Positions 1-11,909 of a DNA stretch of 64,000 nucleotides are shown here, in pieces. Source of the stretch: Turritopsis dohrnii. Lineage: Eukaryota; Cnidaria; Hydrozoa; Anthoathecata; Oceaniidae. Below the pieces are notes generated by a model. The model was given only the letters and a program-made list of their open reading frames with translations. It ran no database searches and had not been told where the DNA came from. Position 1 is the first letter of the stretch, and the number at the start of each line of letters is the position of its first letter. Location of the stretch: the NCBI GenBank assembly GCA_027922465.2, contig BQMF02000001.1, forward strand, positions 2,852,001 to 2,916,000, in the 5' to 3' direction. Position numbers and translations under genes: made by a program.

Positions 1-3000
1 CAAACATTAATGTCATGTTTGCTGGTATTGTAGCAGAGCTTGCTTGCCCTGAGAATAATAACAGGTGGATTCTTCCTTGGATACATTTTCAAATTAGTTT
101 GATAGACAACAATGCGGAAGTGATATCTGATATTGATTTTAAATTATCATGCTCAGGATAACAATGTTAACAGCTTATTGTCTTATTTAGATATCTTGTT
201 TTTTTCGACGATGGGTATGCACAATACTTGACAAGAAATCGGATGTTCCCGGTCATTTCACCATGTAAGTTATTCTTATAGACGGTATGTTGTGACACTG
301 ATAAAGGAATATTAGGAATATGAATGCTGTTCGGTTGAATATTAGTTAGGTTCAAGTTTTTATATCTTCAGCAACAAACGTATGGGATGATGTTTCTGAA
401 GATTGCCAGGAGTTTATAAAAGAATACTTGCAAGAGTACCCTTACGTAAGCCTTGTTTGTGTAATATTATCCAAGTTGTGGCACTCTTCTCTGTGTGAAC
501 CTAGTGTCAGTGTTCTTTTAAAAGGAGAACTTCATTTGCCTCCTGTAATTTCCGTCTTGCTGCTTGGTAGCAAGGTAGACCCATTTTGATGTTTTTATTG
601 TTTTAAATAATAGAGACCGTTGGTGTGTACAAAAATCAATAGCAACATGCAAACTGAATGGAATGGCTCATGGTAAGGTTTACAACACAACCAATGTAAA
701 TATGCTCATGGTAAGGTTTACAATGTAAATATCAGTGTAATTTGCTTGTTCCTCCAAAGTTAGCAATGGAATGAACAGAATTTCAGATATTTACTTTCCC
801 TTGTAGATTGTATAGATTCAGTTCCGAGACTTTCATTGACTACTGGTTCTAAGTACCTAAATATTTAGGCTAGAGTGTGATATAAGAAACAAAAATGGAT
901 TGTTATCTTCCAAAAGGATACGCATGACATTTCACATAGTCTTTATATTAAATTATGAAATTCTGATCTTTAGGTGGAAATCAAAAGTGGTTTCGATCGA
1001 TGCTTCTCTAGTCAAGGTGATCATCGCCCTTCTTCATTTTTTTTCAAATTATCTACCATGTTTCAATCTGAAATTTTCATGCGAGCTTCCAATTGTAATT
1101 CCAACGCCATCCTAGGTTTTTAATGTAAGAATTGAGGAGAAGATTAGCTTGCCTTTCTTAATCTGTTGATTTTCACTGTGACCCCAGCTAATAGCTAAGC
1201 TCTTCTTTGAAATTAGCATCATGCTACCAAGGGTGACTTTTAGATTTTATAAGGATAAAGCTAATATTAGCAAAACTAATGACTTTATCCCTTTTACTGG
1301 TGTTTATAAGAACCGCAGCTCTAACATAATACTTCAAATTTCCTGTTTCTGTTCATGTCGTTAGTTATTGTATGTCCATGAAATATGTCTAAAACAAATG
1401 CACTTATTTCCAATCAGGTGCTGTTTGATATAGATAAACGTTCAGAATGGATATATCGAGGTACCACTAGACTTGAGCCAATGTATGACCATTTTGCACC
1501 TCCTACCGCGTCTAAGAAGAAGAAGAAGAGATTGACTGATTCTTACGTGGATGAGCGAATCACACATCCTAACTTTGGGATAAGCAGATACAGTCTAAAA
1601 GATCCAGAAGGTTGGTTATGTAATGTCTGTCTGCACGTTTTGTTAACGTTTTGTTGTTTAGACCCACTGGGTAAATGTGTTGAAAAAGCACTGCGATGGA
1701 GTGCATTTCTATAGAAATATGCATGCTATTTCAATTAAAATGGACTTCATCGCAGTGACATTTTGCTAACTGGAGAATGTTAATGTTCTCGATAAGAAGT
1801 TTCCTCTAAAGTATTATTCCTAATTTGTTGTGGTGATTTGGTTTTATAGGACGCCAACAGAGAGAAGAATGGAATATTGTAAGCTAATCTTAAATAATTC
1901 ATCGCAGTACTGACTTTTATATTTCTCTGTTCTCATATCTTAGCTGTATCTGATTTTATTTCAGCGAAGCCCTGTTTCTATAAAAAAAGAGTTAAAACTG
2001 GTCGATGAAATAGTAGAAAAATTACAAAAACCTGGTCACAAAACTGAGGCGTCGCAAATGCTGTCGAATTTGAAATCACTAAAGCGTTCGTCATCTGTGT
2101 TGAGTTCTGCTTCAGATTCTAGTAAAGCTTCTGGCGATATCAAAGCTTCTTCGCTTCACATAAAACGACAAAGATTGATCTCCGATAGCGAAAGCAACCA
2201 CAGTGCAGGTAAGATCACCTCCCTGTCGGCAAAAATGTCAAAAAAGCACTGCGAGCAAGAGCATTTTCATTGAAGTAGTGTATATACTGCTATAGAAATG
2301 TACTCCTCCGTAGTGATTTTCAACAAAATTTGCCTAGTGGGAAAGTAACTTGATATCAGTGTGTGGATTTGAAAACGTCTGAATGCATTTCTAATATAAC
2401 ATCCTTTTCACTGCTGGTGTTTACTGTAATGTGTGTCCATAATTATAATTCAGGTTTATGGTACTTTTTCAGGGTGTACATGGAGTAGTATTTTTCAATT
2501 TAGTGGGAAATAAATAATACATTTTCATTATTTTAGAAGGTTGCATAGAAAAAGATTCCACTATATCTCCGAAAGAAGCTGTTGGTGTTTTGTGCGCACT
2601 GCACACGAGTCCTTCTGGTAGCGAAGCGTCTTTCTCCTCTCACAGAAGTTTTCATTACAATTCTTCACCTGTAAGTCTGTTCACTTAAGGATACGGTATA
2701 CAGCCGGCACATTTGTTAAAAAACGTCTGCGAAGGAGTGCATTTCCATTGAAATATACACACAATTTCAATAAAAATGCTCTTCGTCACAGTGGCTTTTT
2801 CACGATTTTGCCCACTGGGATGTTCCATACATCAAAAGAAACTCACTTTTCAGGGAAATCTTTTTCAAAACTTTTCAAACCCTTTTCTCAGTGTTCGTTT
2901 TTTTAGGAAAGTCCCTACTACATTTTGGATCTCTTTTGCATTACCGAAAAAGCTCTGCCAAAGAGATTGCCACCATGTTGATGAAAAATGTGTTTTTACT

Positions 3001-6000
3001 CACATCTTTTGTGATACTATCAAGAATGGAGTGGGCACTGGAAACTGAGTAGTTTTGTAAAACAAGTCGCTTTTTTCAGGGGTTTTTTCCTACCAGAAAA
3101 AGGTAGCAAAAACTCAATCTTGAAAAACAAAAAACCGAAAAAAGTCAAATACACATTCAAACCGTAACCATCAGTACTTATGTGTTCTTTTTGTTAAAAA
3201 ACTCTCTGTCTTTGCGTGATGTTTTTCCTTATGATTTTTTTAATGACGCAACGGCGTTGTTTTGTTGTCAGTAGGTTATACAGGATTTGAATGTCCTTTA
3301 CATGTGCTGGCGCAGAGATACGAGCTCCCCCTCTTTCATTTTTATTTCGTTTTCGATTGTGGTTGTTAAATTGCAGAACGATAATTGAATATAAAATGTA
3401 TTTCTATTAATGTGCGCTTTAATTAAAGCACACTTTTAGAACGTCTCTTCGTCCGTCCGCGTTAATTTGTAACCGCGTTAATTTGTGACCACGTTAAATA
3501 GTCATAGTCATTTTGTGATTTAGTTTTTAGCCACTAACTCGAAAAACATAAAGGAAACTAAAAATTAAAAACGTATAGCAGATAAAATTTTCCGAGTTAT
3601 TAACTCGGGAATATTTTATAAGAATAAAATTTCCGAGTTAGTAACTCGGAAAAATAAAACAAAATAAAATTTCCGAGTTAGTAACTCGAGAAAAATTAAA
3701 ACTTAAAAATTTCCGAGTTAGTAACTCGGTTTGTGACGTCATAATGCGTAACTCGGTTTTGTAACTCGGTTTTGTAACTCGGGAATTCCGAACCTCTTTT
3801 TTCTACGGTTTCTCTTTTATAAGGAACATGTTTATAAGGAACTGGAGGCTGAAGAATGGTTAAAAATAAAGAACTGTTGAGGAACAGATCAGAGTGAAAC
3901 GCAGAACAAATCCCAACAAATCCCAATGGTTTTTTAAACAATGAAAACATGTTTCATTGTTTAGAAAATAAAAAAAAAGTAAAATAAAAAAAAGTAAAAT
4001 AAAAAATATTCATATTTTCAAAAAGAAACAATTGAAAAGTGTCAAAAACTAGGTTTGCAAAATAACAAGGTTATCAATAAGATATTGTGCATAGATATAA
4101 AGAAGAACAGAACTCATTAACGAACCATGAGGCCGATACTCTCTGAAATGATAAGGAACACCAAGATCAGAGCGAAATGTTAATAAAGAAACGTGTACTT
4201 CTGGAAACTGAAACAATTCTAATATTTATAACTTTTTCTTGAAGTTCTTTAATCGTATGTAAATATTATTTTGTGCTTTGTTTAGACGACAGAACGAAGC
4301 GGAACATCACAACCTGAGATGTTGAAATTGTTTGAATTCAAATTCATAAAAAACGCCCGTGAACAAGGCGCATCGTATGCCGCCATTGCTGCACATTATC
4401 GAAGTATTTATCCAAATTGTGGTGTCAATCGGAAAAATGTTGCACGATATTGTCGAAAGCATGGCATTCAAAAGGATATAGATGATTATGAATTTGAAAC
4501 ATCCTCCACCAAGTGGTCTGACCGAAAGGTGATTCGTTTGTTGTATTATTACAGCTTAAAGGCTAACCCTGTTCATTTTAGAAAAAATCGACCTGACAGG
4601 TACTGACCTGAAGATGTACTTGAATGAAAAGCTTCGTCTAAATTTCAATAAAATTATTTTACAATATCGTTTTTTACTTTCAATATTCTTGTGTTGCTGC
4701 ACTTTTTAATTTCAAATCATCAAAGATTTTGTTGATACTGGAATGGAATGTTTCTCGCGGTTGCTATGCAACGATAGGCATGCTTTATGACGTAGTTGAG
4801 CGTTTTGTTTGTTCATTGCAGATGCTGGAGAAATTGAATAAGATCTCTTCAGTACATAAAGATGTAGTGGAAAAAATTGTTGATACACGACGAGGTATTT
4901 GTTGTTCTCTTTCGGATTCTCTTGTTAGTGACAGTGGTGGTAAACAGGTCAGCCTTACCTGGATTAATTTTAAAGCCCTACATAAAACATTGAAACGCAA
5001 GAACTGAAAATAAGAAATTTTTTCATATGCTTAGTATGTGTTTTTTTCTTCTTCTAAAAGGTCCACACCAATGTTCTGAAGCCTGCATAAAAGATCAACG
5101 CAACTTGTTGAAGCTTTACCGGGGAACTTATAATTATCTCGCTATCCCATTGGCACTCGGTTGGAAGAGGTTCGAACCGCACATACGTTGTAGGAATCTC
5201 GAAATCATACCCAGTAGACAAATTTGTTGAATTTATTGAAATAGCTGTGAAGGAGTACATTTCCCTAGAATTATACACTCTATTTCAATGAGTTCTTCTT
5301 CGTGTTATTGTTGTTATTATTCTTTACATAGTTTTGTATGCTCATAAAAACCAGGATAGAAATAACCATCAACTTGATCAAAGACTGGTTTCTATGAACG
5401 AGCTTAATCTCTCCTTCTTGTAGAGAAAGTTGTAAGAGACAAAATGGCTACCACCGTGATATTTACTACCTAACACCTTGCAATAGGCGACTGGTGAGAC
5501 CTTCTCTACTACAATTTCAAGTTTTTGAAAATCGAACTATGTTGGCTGATGGATTAATTTCATAATTTGACATTTTAGAGAAATCTAACCGAAGTTACAA
5601 GATACCGTAAGTGTATCCCTCCAATCGTCATTTTTTCTCTCTGATTATTGGGCAGAATTGTTAAAAATCGCTGCGATGAAGAGCATTTTTATTGAAGTAG
5701 GGTGTATATTTCTATAGAAATGCACTCCTTCGAAGTGATTTTTCAACACTTGGTTTCAAAGCCCAATTTTTGATGTAAAGGCATCCCTTTTATTCTTGTG
5801 ACTTTTTCAGTTCTGGAAACGAAAGCGACGAACATCTGTATCGATATGTTTTGCTTTCTGTCGAATATTTCATGCCGCAATCAAACGCAAAAACCAAAAC
5901 CAGCCATCATACGAATCGATGATTTATCTGGTGGAAAGGAGTCGTGTTGTATCGTTTGTATAAACGAACACACAGACGAGTATCCACCGAAAGTATCGTA

Positions 6001-9000
6001 TGCGGCGTCGCGCATCAAAACGGACGATGTCGCGATCAATACCGACCCTGGGTTTCTGGTTGGTTGCGATTGCACAGATAATTGTCAGGTGAGTTGTCGT
6101 TTAGCCGTCAGTATAGTTCTTTACTATTTTGACATACACGTGACATACACGTGAAAACATTTTCGTGATCTAGTGATCTAGTGAGTTATTTTACATTTAA
6201 GTAAAATAAGTAAGAGAAAAAAACAACTGCTGGTCAACGGATGGATGAGATAACAGTTGTTGTTTGTTACTTCTTATGACGATGTTTCCTTGAAAAAAAT
6301 AGCAATACCACGCTAATATGTATAATATATATGTATATGTTAATATGATTATATGTATTAAAAGTTTTTTTTCCACTTGTGGTGTTTTCAGGATAAAACT
6401 AAATGCGGATGTGCACAATTGACAATTGAAAGCAGTAACGCGATTGATAACGTCATCAACCCGAACGCAGGATACAGTTACAGGCGTCTGAAGGAACACA
6501 CCATCTCCGGGTACGATTATTCATTTTGATGAGTGTTTAAGTATGAAGTTCAGTTTAAAAGCAAAATTTAGCTTTAAAATGCAGAAACCTACTTGCATAA
6601 AGGAAACAAGTCACTGCGGTGAAGAGCAGTGGTTCCTTGTGCACCTTTGAATAGAAAGGCACACCTTCGCAGTGTTTTTCAACTAATTTATCCAAGCAAT
6701 TTCACAGTTGTCATGCTCTTCCCACATCATCGTCTTCTTAGAATTTATGAATGTAATCAAAACTGCGCATGCTCACGTGATACTTGCTATAATCGAGTGG
6801 TACAAAATGGCATCCAGCTTCGACTACAAGTGTTTATGACGGAGAATCGTGGTTGGGGTTTGAGATGTATCGATGATATACCTAAGGGAACATTCATTTG
6901 TACGTATGCTGGACAAGTACTGAACGAACATACTGCAAACAGAGAAGGTAGGGCTAAGGTGATGGTCACACATCCTAAAGTAAGAATGTTCGTCGAAAAT
7001 GTGGAATTTTAATTTTTGTTGAATTTAACTAAACAACCCAGTGTGGATGGGAAGGAAGAATTTTTAAAAGTATCGAAAGTATCTTGCGAATACAATTGTA
7101 CGTTGATTTATGCGCCGGCAATTGCGTTATGGTTGTTAAGGATCTTCTTAGTTTAACCACCGAATAAACAGCGAAAAAAAGCAGCGAGAATTCAGAAAAT
7201 CCGTTTTCCTTTCGTCGTTATCTCATTAATACCGTGAAGTCTTGAAAGCATGTTTCTTTTCGTGAAGTCTTGAAACCATGTTTCTTTTCGTCAAGTCTTG
7301 AAAGCATGTTTCTTTTCGTCAAGTCTTGAAACCATGTTTCTTTTCGTGTACTTTTCCAGGAATGGATTATGGTGATGAGTATTTAGCAGAACTGGATCAC
7401 ATCGAAGTCGTTGAGAAGGCTAAAGATGGTTACGAGTCTGACGTTCCAGAACTAAGAAACAACGCGATGTCTGGAGAATCAAGGTAGCAAGTCATTGCCT
7501 CAATTATTACAGTCGACTCTCGAAAACTCGAATACCCGATTTCTCGAACTCCACGATAACTCGAACTTTTTTGTTGGTCCTTTTACATAATAATTAGTAT
7601 AATTTCAGCCAATTACAACTCTCTGAAACTCGAACGAACTCTCGATAACTCGAATTGTTTTTTTTGGTCTTCTGAAAGTTCGAGTTTTTCGAGTCGACTG
7701 TACGATAAATAGTAGTTGTCATACAATGAACTAAACTTATTGAGTCACGTGGTGGCGTTTTGCCTTAAAACGCCGCATAAACTATCAGGTTTTCTGGTTA
7801 CTACACGTTCTTTTTATATAAGCAACCAAGGTCAGACATTAGTAGTAATGTTGCTTAAAAAACTACTATTTTTAGTGTAACAACCTAGTACTACAACCTA
7901 GTGTAACAATTTTGACAAATACGCTGTAGTTATGCTAGTGCTGCATTATTTCAAAATTTCATGTTGCTAATTTATCTAAGATCCTTGTAGTACTGTTGCT
8001 TAACATTTGGAGAAAACTTACTAGTGTTGCTTATAAACTTCTTGCTTGTATAAAAAAACGTGTATCTGCCCTTGACATTTAAAAGTTGTTCAAAATGATC
8101 GCGCAAAGATGAATCCGGTCAAACCTTTTGGTAGTATATCCGGAGATATCTCTGGTATATCCAAGTTTTCCATTTTTGCGTTAGGTCACTTAATTTTGTT
8201 AGACTTTACGTATATGCTCTTTATCGAAAAAGAAAAATTGTTATCTAAGCAAAAGTTCTAGCTAATGTGATGGAAACACCATTTGACATCTAAGTCACGC
8301 CCCATTTCCATTTTGATCAATGTTCATTCATTTTCCTTTCCATCCACTGTTTCTGTTTTCAGTGATGACGAATCAGAAAGCGGAAGTGACAGTAGTACAT
8401 CTGTCTTGTTCATTTCATCTGATACATCAGACAGCAGTGATGAAGAGCAGATTGTTTTAACAGACGATGAAGCAGCACTCCCTCCTAAACCGATGGTATC
8501 TCATTCTTTTAGTTGTGTAATATCATTTTGCCTGGTAGTGGTTACTATTGGATACGCGCTAAGCAATCAGATACCTTTGTACATTGGTTCTGTAAAATAA
8601 CATTTTATTTCTAATAGACACAGTCTGAAGTGAAGAATCAGAATTTGGAGGTGGTGACGTCATCAGTCTCTTCGACTGGTTCTAGCAATAACGTATCGCC
8701 TACACGTCCAAATATGATTGGTCCAAACGACGTGGTACCCTGCCACATAACGCTTCAGCGAATACCAAGTGTTGATCTTCCCAAGCGGATAGATAGTACC
8801 GACGAGAGTTTTGTAACAGACGATTCAAATAGTGGTTGCATCGATGCTTGCAGTTCGTTGGGAAGCTTCGGTCATGAGGGAAACAATGCACGGAGTCCTG
8901 CTTCGTCAACTACAGAAGACCTACTGTTGCAAAGAGCATTCCCTTTGAGGAATGACCAAAATCCTTCAGAAAGCGCTGAACCCAACATATCTGAACGGAC

Positions 9001-10232
9001 TATACCTATGAGACTTCTAGTGCCAGTTGCACGAAAAAGCACATGTCAGAAAGCGTATGCTTTGAAAAGTACCGGCAGCCGAGTGGTTGATGAAGGTTTG
9101 TCACCGTTACTTTTTTCACTTTGCGACATAAATATCCTAAACGGGGGCGTAATTTACGAAGGCGTAACTTCGATCACACCATTATCACTTTGTGTTTATT
9201 ATCTCCGGGTTCAACATGTGGCGTTTATCAGATGAAATAATGTTTGGATATTATTATGAAAGGGAAAAGCATCAAGTTCGCCAAGATGGCGCTGGGAAAT
9301 TGAACAACTTTATCAAGACTTGATTTTACTGAATGTTTGATGTTAATCTTGTGCTCTTTTTAAGCGAAAATGAACGGTGGTAAAGAAGATGCGGGTATTG
9401 ATGGAGGTCGACCAACAATGCGATCATTATATGATGGAGATAAACAAATGTATATTATTGATGCTAAATCGGTTGGGAATGTAGGGCGATACATGAACGT
9501 ATGTTGTGTTGTTTTTTTTTTGTTATAACTGTTTTTTTTCTGTTACAGAAAGTGTGTAAAATCACTAGTGACCAATAAAATTTCAGGAAATTTTAGTTTC
9601 ACAGTTGATAACGTCGAAACCCTGAAATTTTAGGATATATTAGAAGGGTTGCCACAACTCCTGGAAAGTCCTGGAATGGAAAAAAAATTAAATGGAATAT
9701 TTAAAAATCCTGGAAAGTCCTTGTTCTCAATAACATTATTTGGTGGCAATCCTGCACTATGTTTTCAATTTACTTTGGAAGGTCATCCGTTTCTCTTTTT
9801 GTTTCTACAGCATAGCTGCGCTCCCAACGTGTTCGTTCAAAACGTGATGGTGGATACCCATGACCTTCGGTTTCCTTGGGTGGCATTTTTTGCTCAGCAG
9901 TAAGACTTTAATGTATTTTCATTCAACGTCGTTTCCACTCAAGTTTAGCCTTTTTGAGACATCATATCAACTGAATTGTTGGCGTACACGATTTTTTGTT
10001 ACAATTACTATTAACGTCTGACCTTGATTGCTTATTAAAAAAAACCCCGCGTACTTGATATTTACTTCTTGTTGAAGCGAATTGACTATTTAATTATTTT
10101 ATTTTTTTTCATAGAAACATATGTGCGTACACGGAACTGACTTGGGATTACAACTATGAACCTGGTAGTGTGCCAGGCAAAATGCTTATCTGTAAATGTG
10201 GTGCAAAGAATTGTAAAGGGCGTTTGCTATAG
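1..10232 (+). CDS. SETDB1: SETDB1-type histone H3K9 methyltransferase, 3' 23 exons (5' end outside window)
   Basis: Nuclear lysine methyltransferase; the family trimethylates H3K9 and silences transposons. Exons: 1-64, 191-264, 372-445, 614-672, 974-1016, 1418-1610, 1850-1878, 1965-2208, 2537-2670, 4286-4528, 4822-4894, 5061-5169, 5424-5493, 5579-5606, 5811-6088, 6392-6510, 6742-6947, 7360-7483, 8363-8495, 8618-9095, 9365-9498, 9811-9899, 10115-10232. All introns are GT-AG, phases agree, and the sum is 1037 codons plus stop. Tudor region: exons 1-6 ([22 protein letters not shown]). MBD: exons 12-14 ([10 protein letters not shown]). Pre-SET cysteine clusters: exons 15-17 ([19 protein letters not shown]). 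SET begins in exon 17 ([10 protein letters not shown]), is split by a long acidic/serine insert in exons 18-20 as in SETDB1/2, and resumes in exons 21-23 with [15 protein letters not shown] and post-[13 protein letters not shown]. Catalytic motifs look intact. About 250 N-terminal residues of the family are missing to the left. Six copies of one MITE lie in its introns. Confidence 0.95.
1663..1773 (+). repeat. Hairpin MITE family A, copy 1 (SETDB1 intron 6)
   Basis: About 111 bp. It starts CCCACTGGGTAAA and ends near CTAACTGG. The arms are GCACTGCGATGGAGTGCATTTC and the facing ATGGACTTCATCGCAGTG, so the element folds into one long stem. This is one of eleven copies in the window. Confidence 0.85.
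2229..2341 (-). repeat. Hairpin MITE family A, copy 2 (SETDB1 intron 8)
   Basis: Same family in reverse orientation. The AGAGCATTTTCATTGAA arm comes first, then TATAGAAATGTACTCC, ending in GCCTAGTGGG. Confidence 0.8.
2709..2821 (+). repeat. Hairpin MITE family A, copy 3 (SETDB1 intron 9)
   Basis: GAAGGAGTGCATTTCC arm, central ATATACACACAATTTCAAT, then ATGCTCTTCGTCACAGTG and terminal CCCACTGGGA. Confidence 0.85.
3516..3795 (+). repeat. Palindrome cluster CCGAGTTAGTAACTCGG (family B, copy 1)
   Basis: Within SETDB1 intron 9. The 17-base palindrome CCGAGTTAGTAACTCGG and close variants recur four to five times, spaced by A-rich AATAAAAT linkers. It ends in TTTGTGACGTCATAATGCG followed by half-palindromes AACTCGG. 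Relatives lie at 46885-47090 (inverted), 47938-48085 and 51770-51895. Confidence 0.8.
4286..4528 (+). other. SETDB1 exon 10: helix-turn-helix-like module
   Basis: An 81-codon phase-0 exon, flanked by TTTAG and GTGATT, sits between the Tudor and MBD parts. It encodes a segment with the shape of a short DNA-binding helix-turn-helix: [17 protein letters not shown] followed by [16 protein letters not shown]. Exon 9 ends and exon 11 starts in phase 0, so it splices without frame change. I know no such module in vertebrate SETDB1. Capture from a transposase or integrase N-terminus is a guess. It could also be skipped in some transcripts. Confidence 0.6.
5238..5312 (+). repeat. Hairpin MITE family A, copy 4, degenerate (SETDB1 intron 12)
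   Basis: GTGAAGGAGTACATTTCC and ATGAGTTCTTCTTCGTGTTA form a decayed stem. The outer CCCAGTGGG ends are missing. Confidence 0.6.
5650..5763 (-). repeat. Hairpin MITE family A, copy 5 (SETDB1 intron 14)
   Basis: Arm GCTGCGATGAAGAGCATTTT, centre TGTATATTTCTATAGAAATG, arm CACTCCTTCGAAGTGATTTT. Outer ends GGGCAGAA and AAAGCCC are weakly kept. Confidence 0.8.
6605..6700 (-). repeat. Hairpin MITE family A, copy 6, divergent (SETDB1 intron 16)
   Basis: CACTGCGGTGAAGAGCA and CACACCTTCGCAGTG pair as the outer stem. The centre differs from the other copies. It lies about 40 bp upstream of the exon 17 acceptor. Confidence 0.6.
7231..7348 (+). repeat. 29-bp tandem repeat, four units, in SETDB1 intron 17
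   Basis: Units read GAAGTCTTGAAAGCATGTTT plus CTTTTCGT, with single-base variants (AAGC/AACC, GTG/GTC). The array ends about 12 bp before the exon 18 acceptor, so it overlaps the expected branch-point zone. Confidence 0.85.
7510..7700. mobile_element. Tigger/pogo-like MITE, 191 bp
   Basis: In SETDB1 intron 18. Ends CAGTCGACTCTCGAAAACTC and GAGTTTTTCGAGTCGACTG are inverted, flanked by TA at 7508-7509 and 7701-7702. TA duplication and CAG start fit the Tc1/mariner/pogo group. No coding sequence. A degenerate relative lies at 34058-34229. Confidence 0.8.
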
Positions 10233-10477
10233 CGCCATTTGACTTGTACGCCCTTTTAAAACTTTAACTTCATTCACGAGTATTTATTTTCCTTCATTTT
10301 ATTTTATGTATTTATTGTCCTTTATTGAATATATGTAAATAACAACCCGATTCGGATTTTGCAACAACCCCTTTCGGATTTGATATTTCCTGCTGACGTT
10401 CAGGTAACATGGCATCCGGTGTTGCTTCTTATATCTAATATCTTCTTATATCTTTCATATATCTCATTAATTTCAGG

Positions 10478-10498
10478 AATAAATTAAATTAGAATAAA
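10478..10498 (+). promoter_or_regulatory. Possible polyadenylation signals for SETDB1
   Basis: AATAAA at 10478-10483 and again at about 10493, some 250 bp after the stop codon. Position is plausible for the 3' end. No transcript evidence is available here. Confidence 0.35.
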
Positions 10499-10559
10499 AT
10501 CAGGAATGAAGACAACATCATAATTTTGAAATTTAAATTTTAGGTCAAACCTTACTGCC

Positions 10560-11600
10560 AAATCTCGTCACTGTAACATTTCATGTCATTTGCTTTAGTC
10601 ATGTTACTCAATTCCATAAGTATTAAGCCTTAGTCAATCCAATGAGATTGTTTTCAACAATTGAGGCTGAGACGTCTGTATGCAACTTTTTGTCTTTCGA
10701 AGTTTTTATTATCTTGCCTATTTCTTGCCTACGCAGAAATCTAATTATCCACAGCATATTGTTGAACTAATATTATACCTAAGATGGGGCTAAAGGTATC
10801 TTTGTATGCAAACCCATAAGTATAATATTGCAGCATGGTCGTGCGACGTTGCTGGCCTACTGCATATTCAGCTACATGAGGAATTTCATAACTCCAACCT
10901 AAGTCTCATCTTGAAAAAAATACTGGACAAACCATTGGACCCAGATTAGGTGAAAGCACTAGCAAATTCTGCAATGGTCTATCTTGAGAGTAACAACGAT
11001 GTTTCGATCCAAACATGTAACACCATCTTCACCAACAAATACAGCAGCTACTTCATCATGAGGTAGATTGTACGGCGGTCACAACCACTACTCAAGTGCA
11101 TTCTAACCTGGAAATCAATAGCAAATTATCAGAAGCAGTTAAGAGATCAGTAAAATATTAATATCTATTTCCATTTACCACAGATGGCTGGCTATTGCAT
11201 AGCCCGTCTAGCATTCACGTGAAGTGCATTTTCATTCCGCCTGGCTAATCTTTGACCTGGCTCTTGAAGTTGGCGATATTGAACACGCGTTTCGGCATTA
11301 TTATCTTGATATCTTTCAGACTCAGATAACGTCGGATGAATAACTTCTGCTGGTGGGATATTATGACCAATAAAGTTAGCGAGGTCAACACTAGAATACA
11401 GCTACTTAAATAAAGTAGAATGTATACGAAGAGCTCTTAAATTAACAAGCCCACTTTTAAACGTAAAATAAGGCATCCGACTCAAGTGCTCAAATTCTTG
11501 GTTACCGATAGGAAACCTTTGAAAATTCCGAATATCAGAATGTTTTGTATGCTTACTTAAGTTCGGGATGATTCCTAATTAAGTAATCACCTAACAATGA
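10560..11600 (-). pseudogene. Decayed Helitron Rep/helicase-like coding relic
   Basis: Translation of the minus strand gives broken fragments in the order expected of the N-terminal and helitron-like domain. Near 11.2 kb is an R/A-rich segment (RLARRNENALHVNARRAM). Near 11.0 kb is EVAAVFVGEDGV with DRNIVVT. Near 10.8-10.9 kb are SPNLGPMVCPVFF, DLGWSYEIPHVAEYA and TTMLQYYTYGFAYKDTFSP. Stop codons and frame changes interrupt it. I did not find the Rep HUH motif, the Pif1 helicase part or Helitron termini. Assignment rests on remembered family motifs. Confidence 0.6.
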
Positions 11601-11819
11601 AGAAAAAGCGACATGAAATCGCTCATGGTGGTGGCTAATACAACAATCAGTCGGTATACAATAAAAATGATTTTTTTTTAGTATTAATAGTCACCTAGGA
11701 TAGCCTCCCAAATAGGGCAACATCTCTAAACATGAAACCCTTAGTTGAGTGCTGCAGTCGTGACGCTGTCACTGTCTCAGGTATCGCGTATTTTCTCGCG
11801 TTGAAACTTTTCCTGGTTC

Positions 11820-11907
11820 AACCTCGTTCCCAGGGCTTCCTTGCCTTTGCAATGTTTTCGCCGCCGTCAAATACATTGAAAAGGCAAGAAGCCCTGTGTA
11901 CAAGGTT
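11820..11907. mobile_element. Short MITE, AACCTCGTTCCCAGGGC type
   Basis: An 88-bp hairpin: AACCTCGTTCCCAGGGCTTC at the left and AAAGGCAAGAAGCCCTG plus CAAGGTT at the right. The terminal motif resembles a MITE I associate with cnidarian genomes. Confidence 0.7.
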
Positions 11908-11909
11908 AA

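Noticed and set aside
3516..3795. CRISPR-like array of CCGAGTTAGTAACTCGG
   Set aside because: Eukaryotic context, spacers are A-rich and similar to each other, and related copies are dispersed. Palindromic transposon debris fits better.
5161..5225. Apparent frameshift in the SETDB1 MBD exon when read through to GTTGAA at 5226
   Set aside because: Ending exon 12 at 5169 and adding a 70-bp exon (5424-5493, [10 protein letters not shown]) restores phase and the MBD motif without any frameshift.
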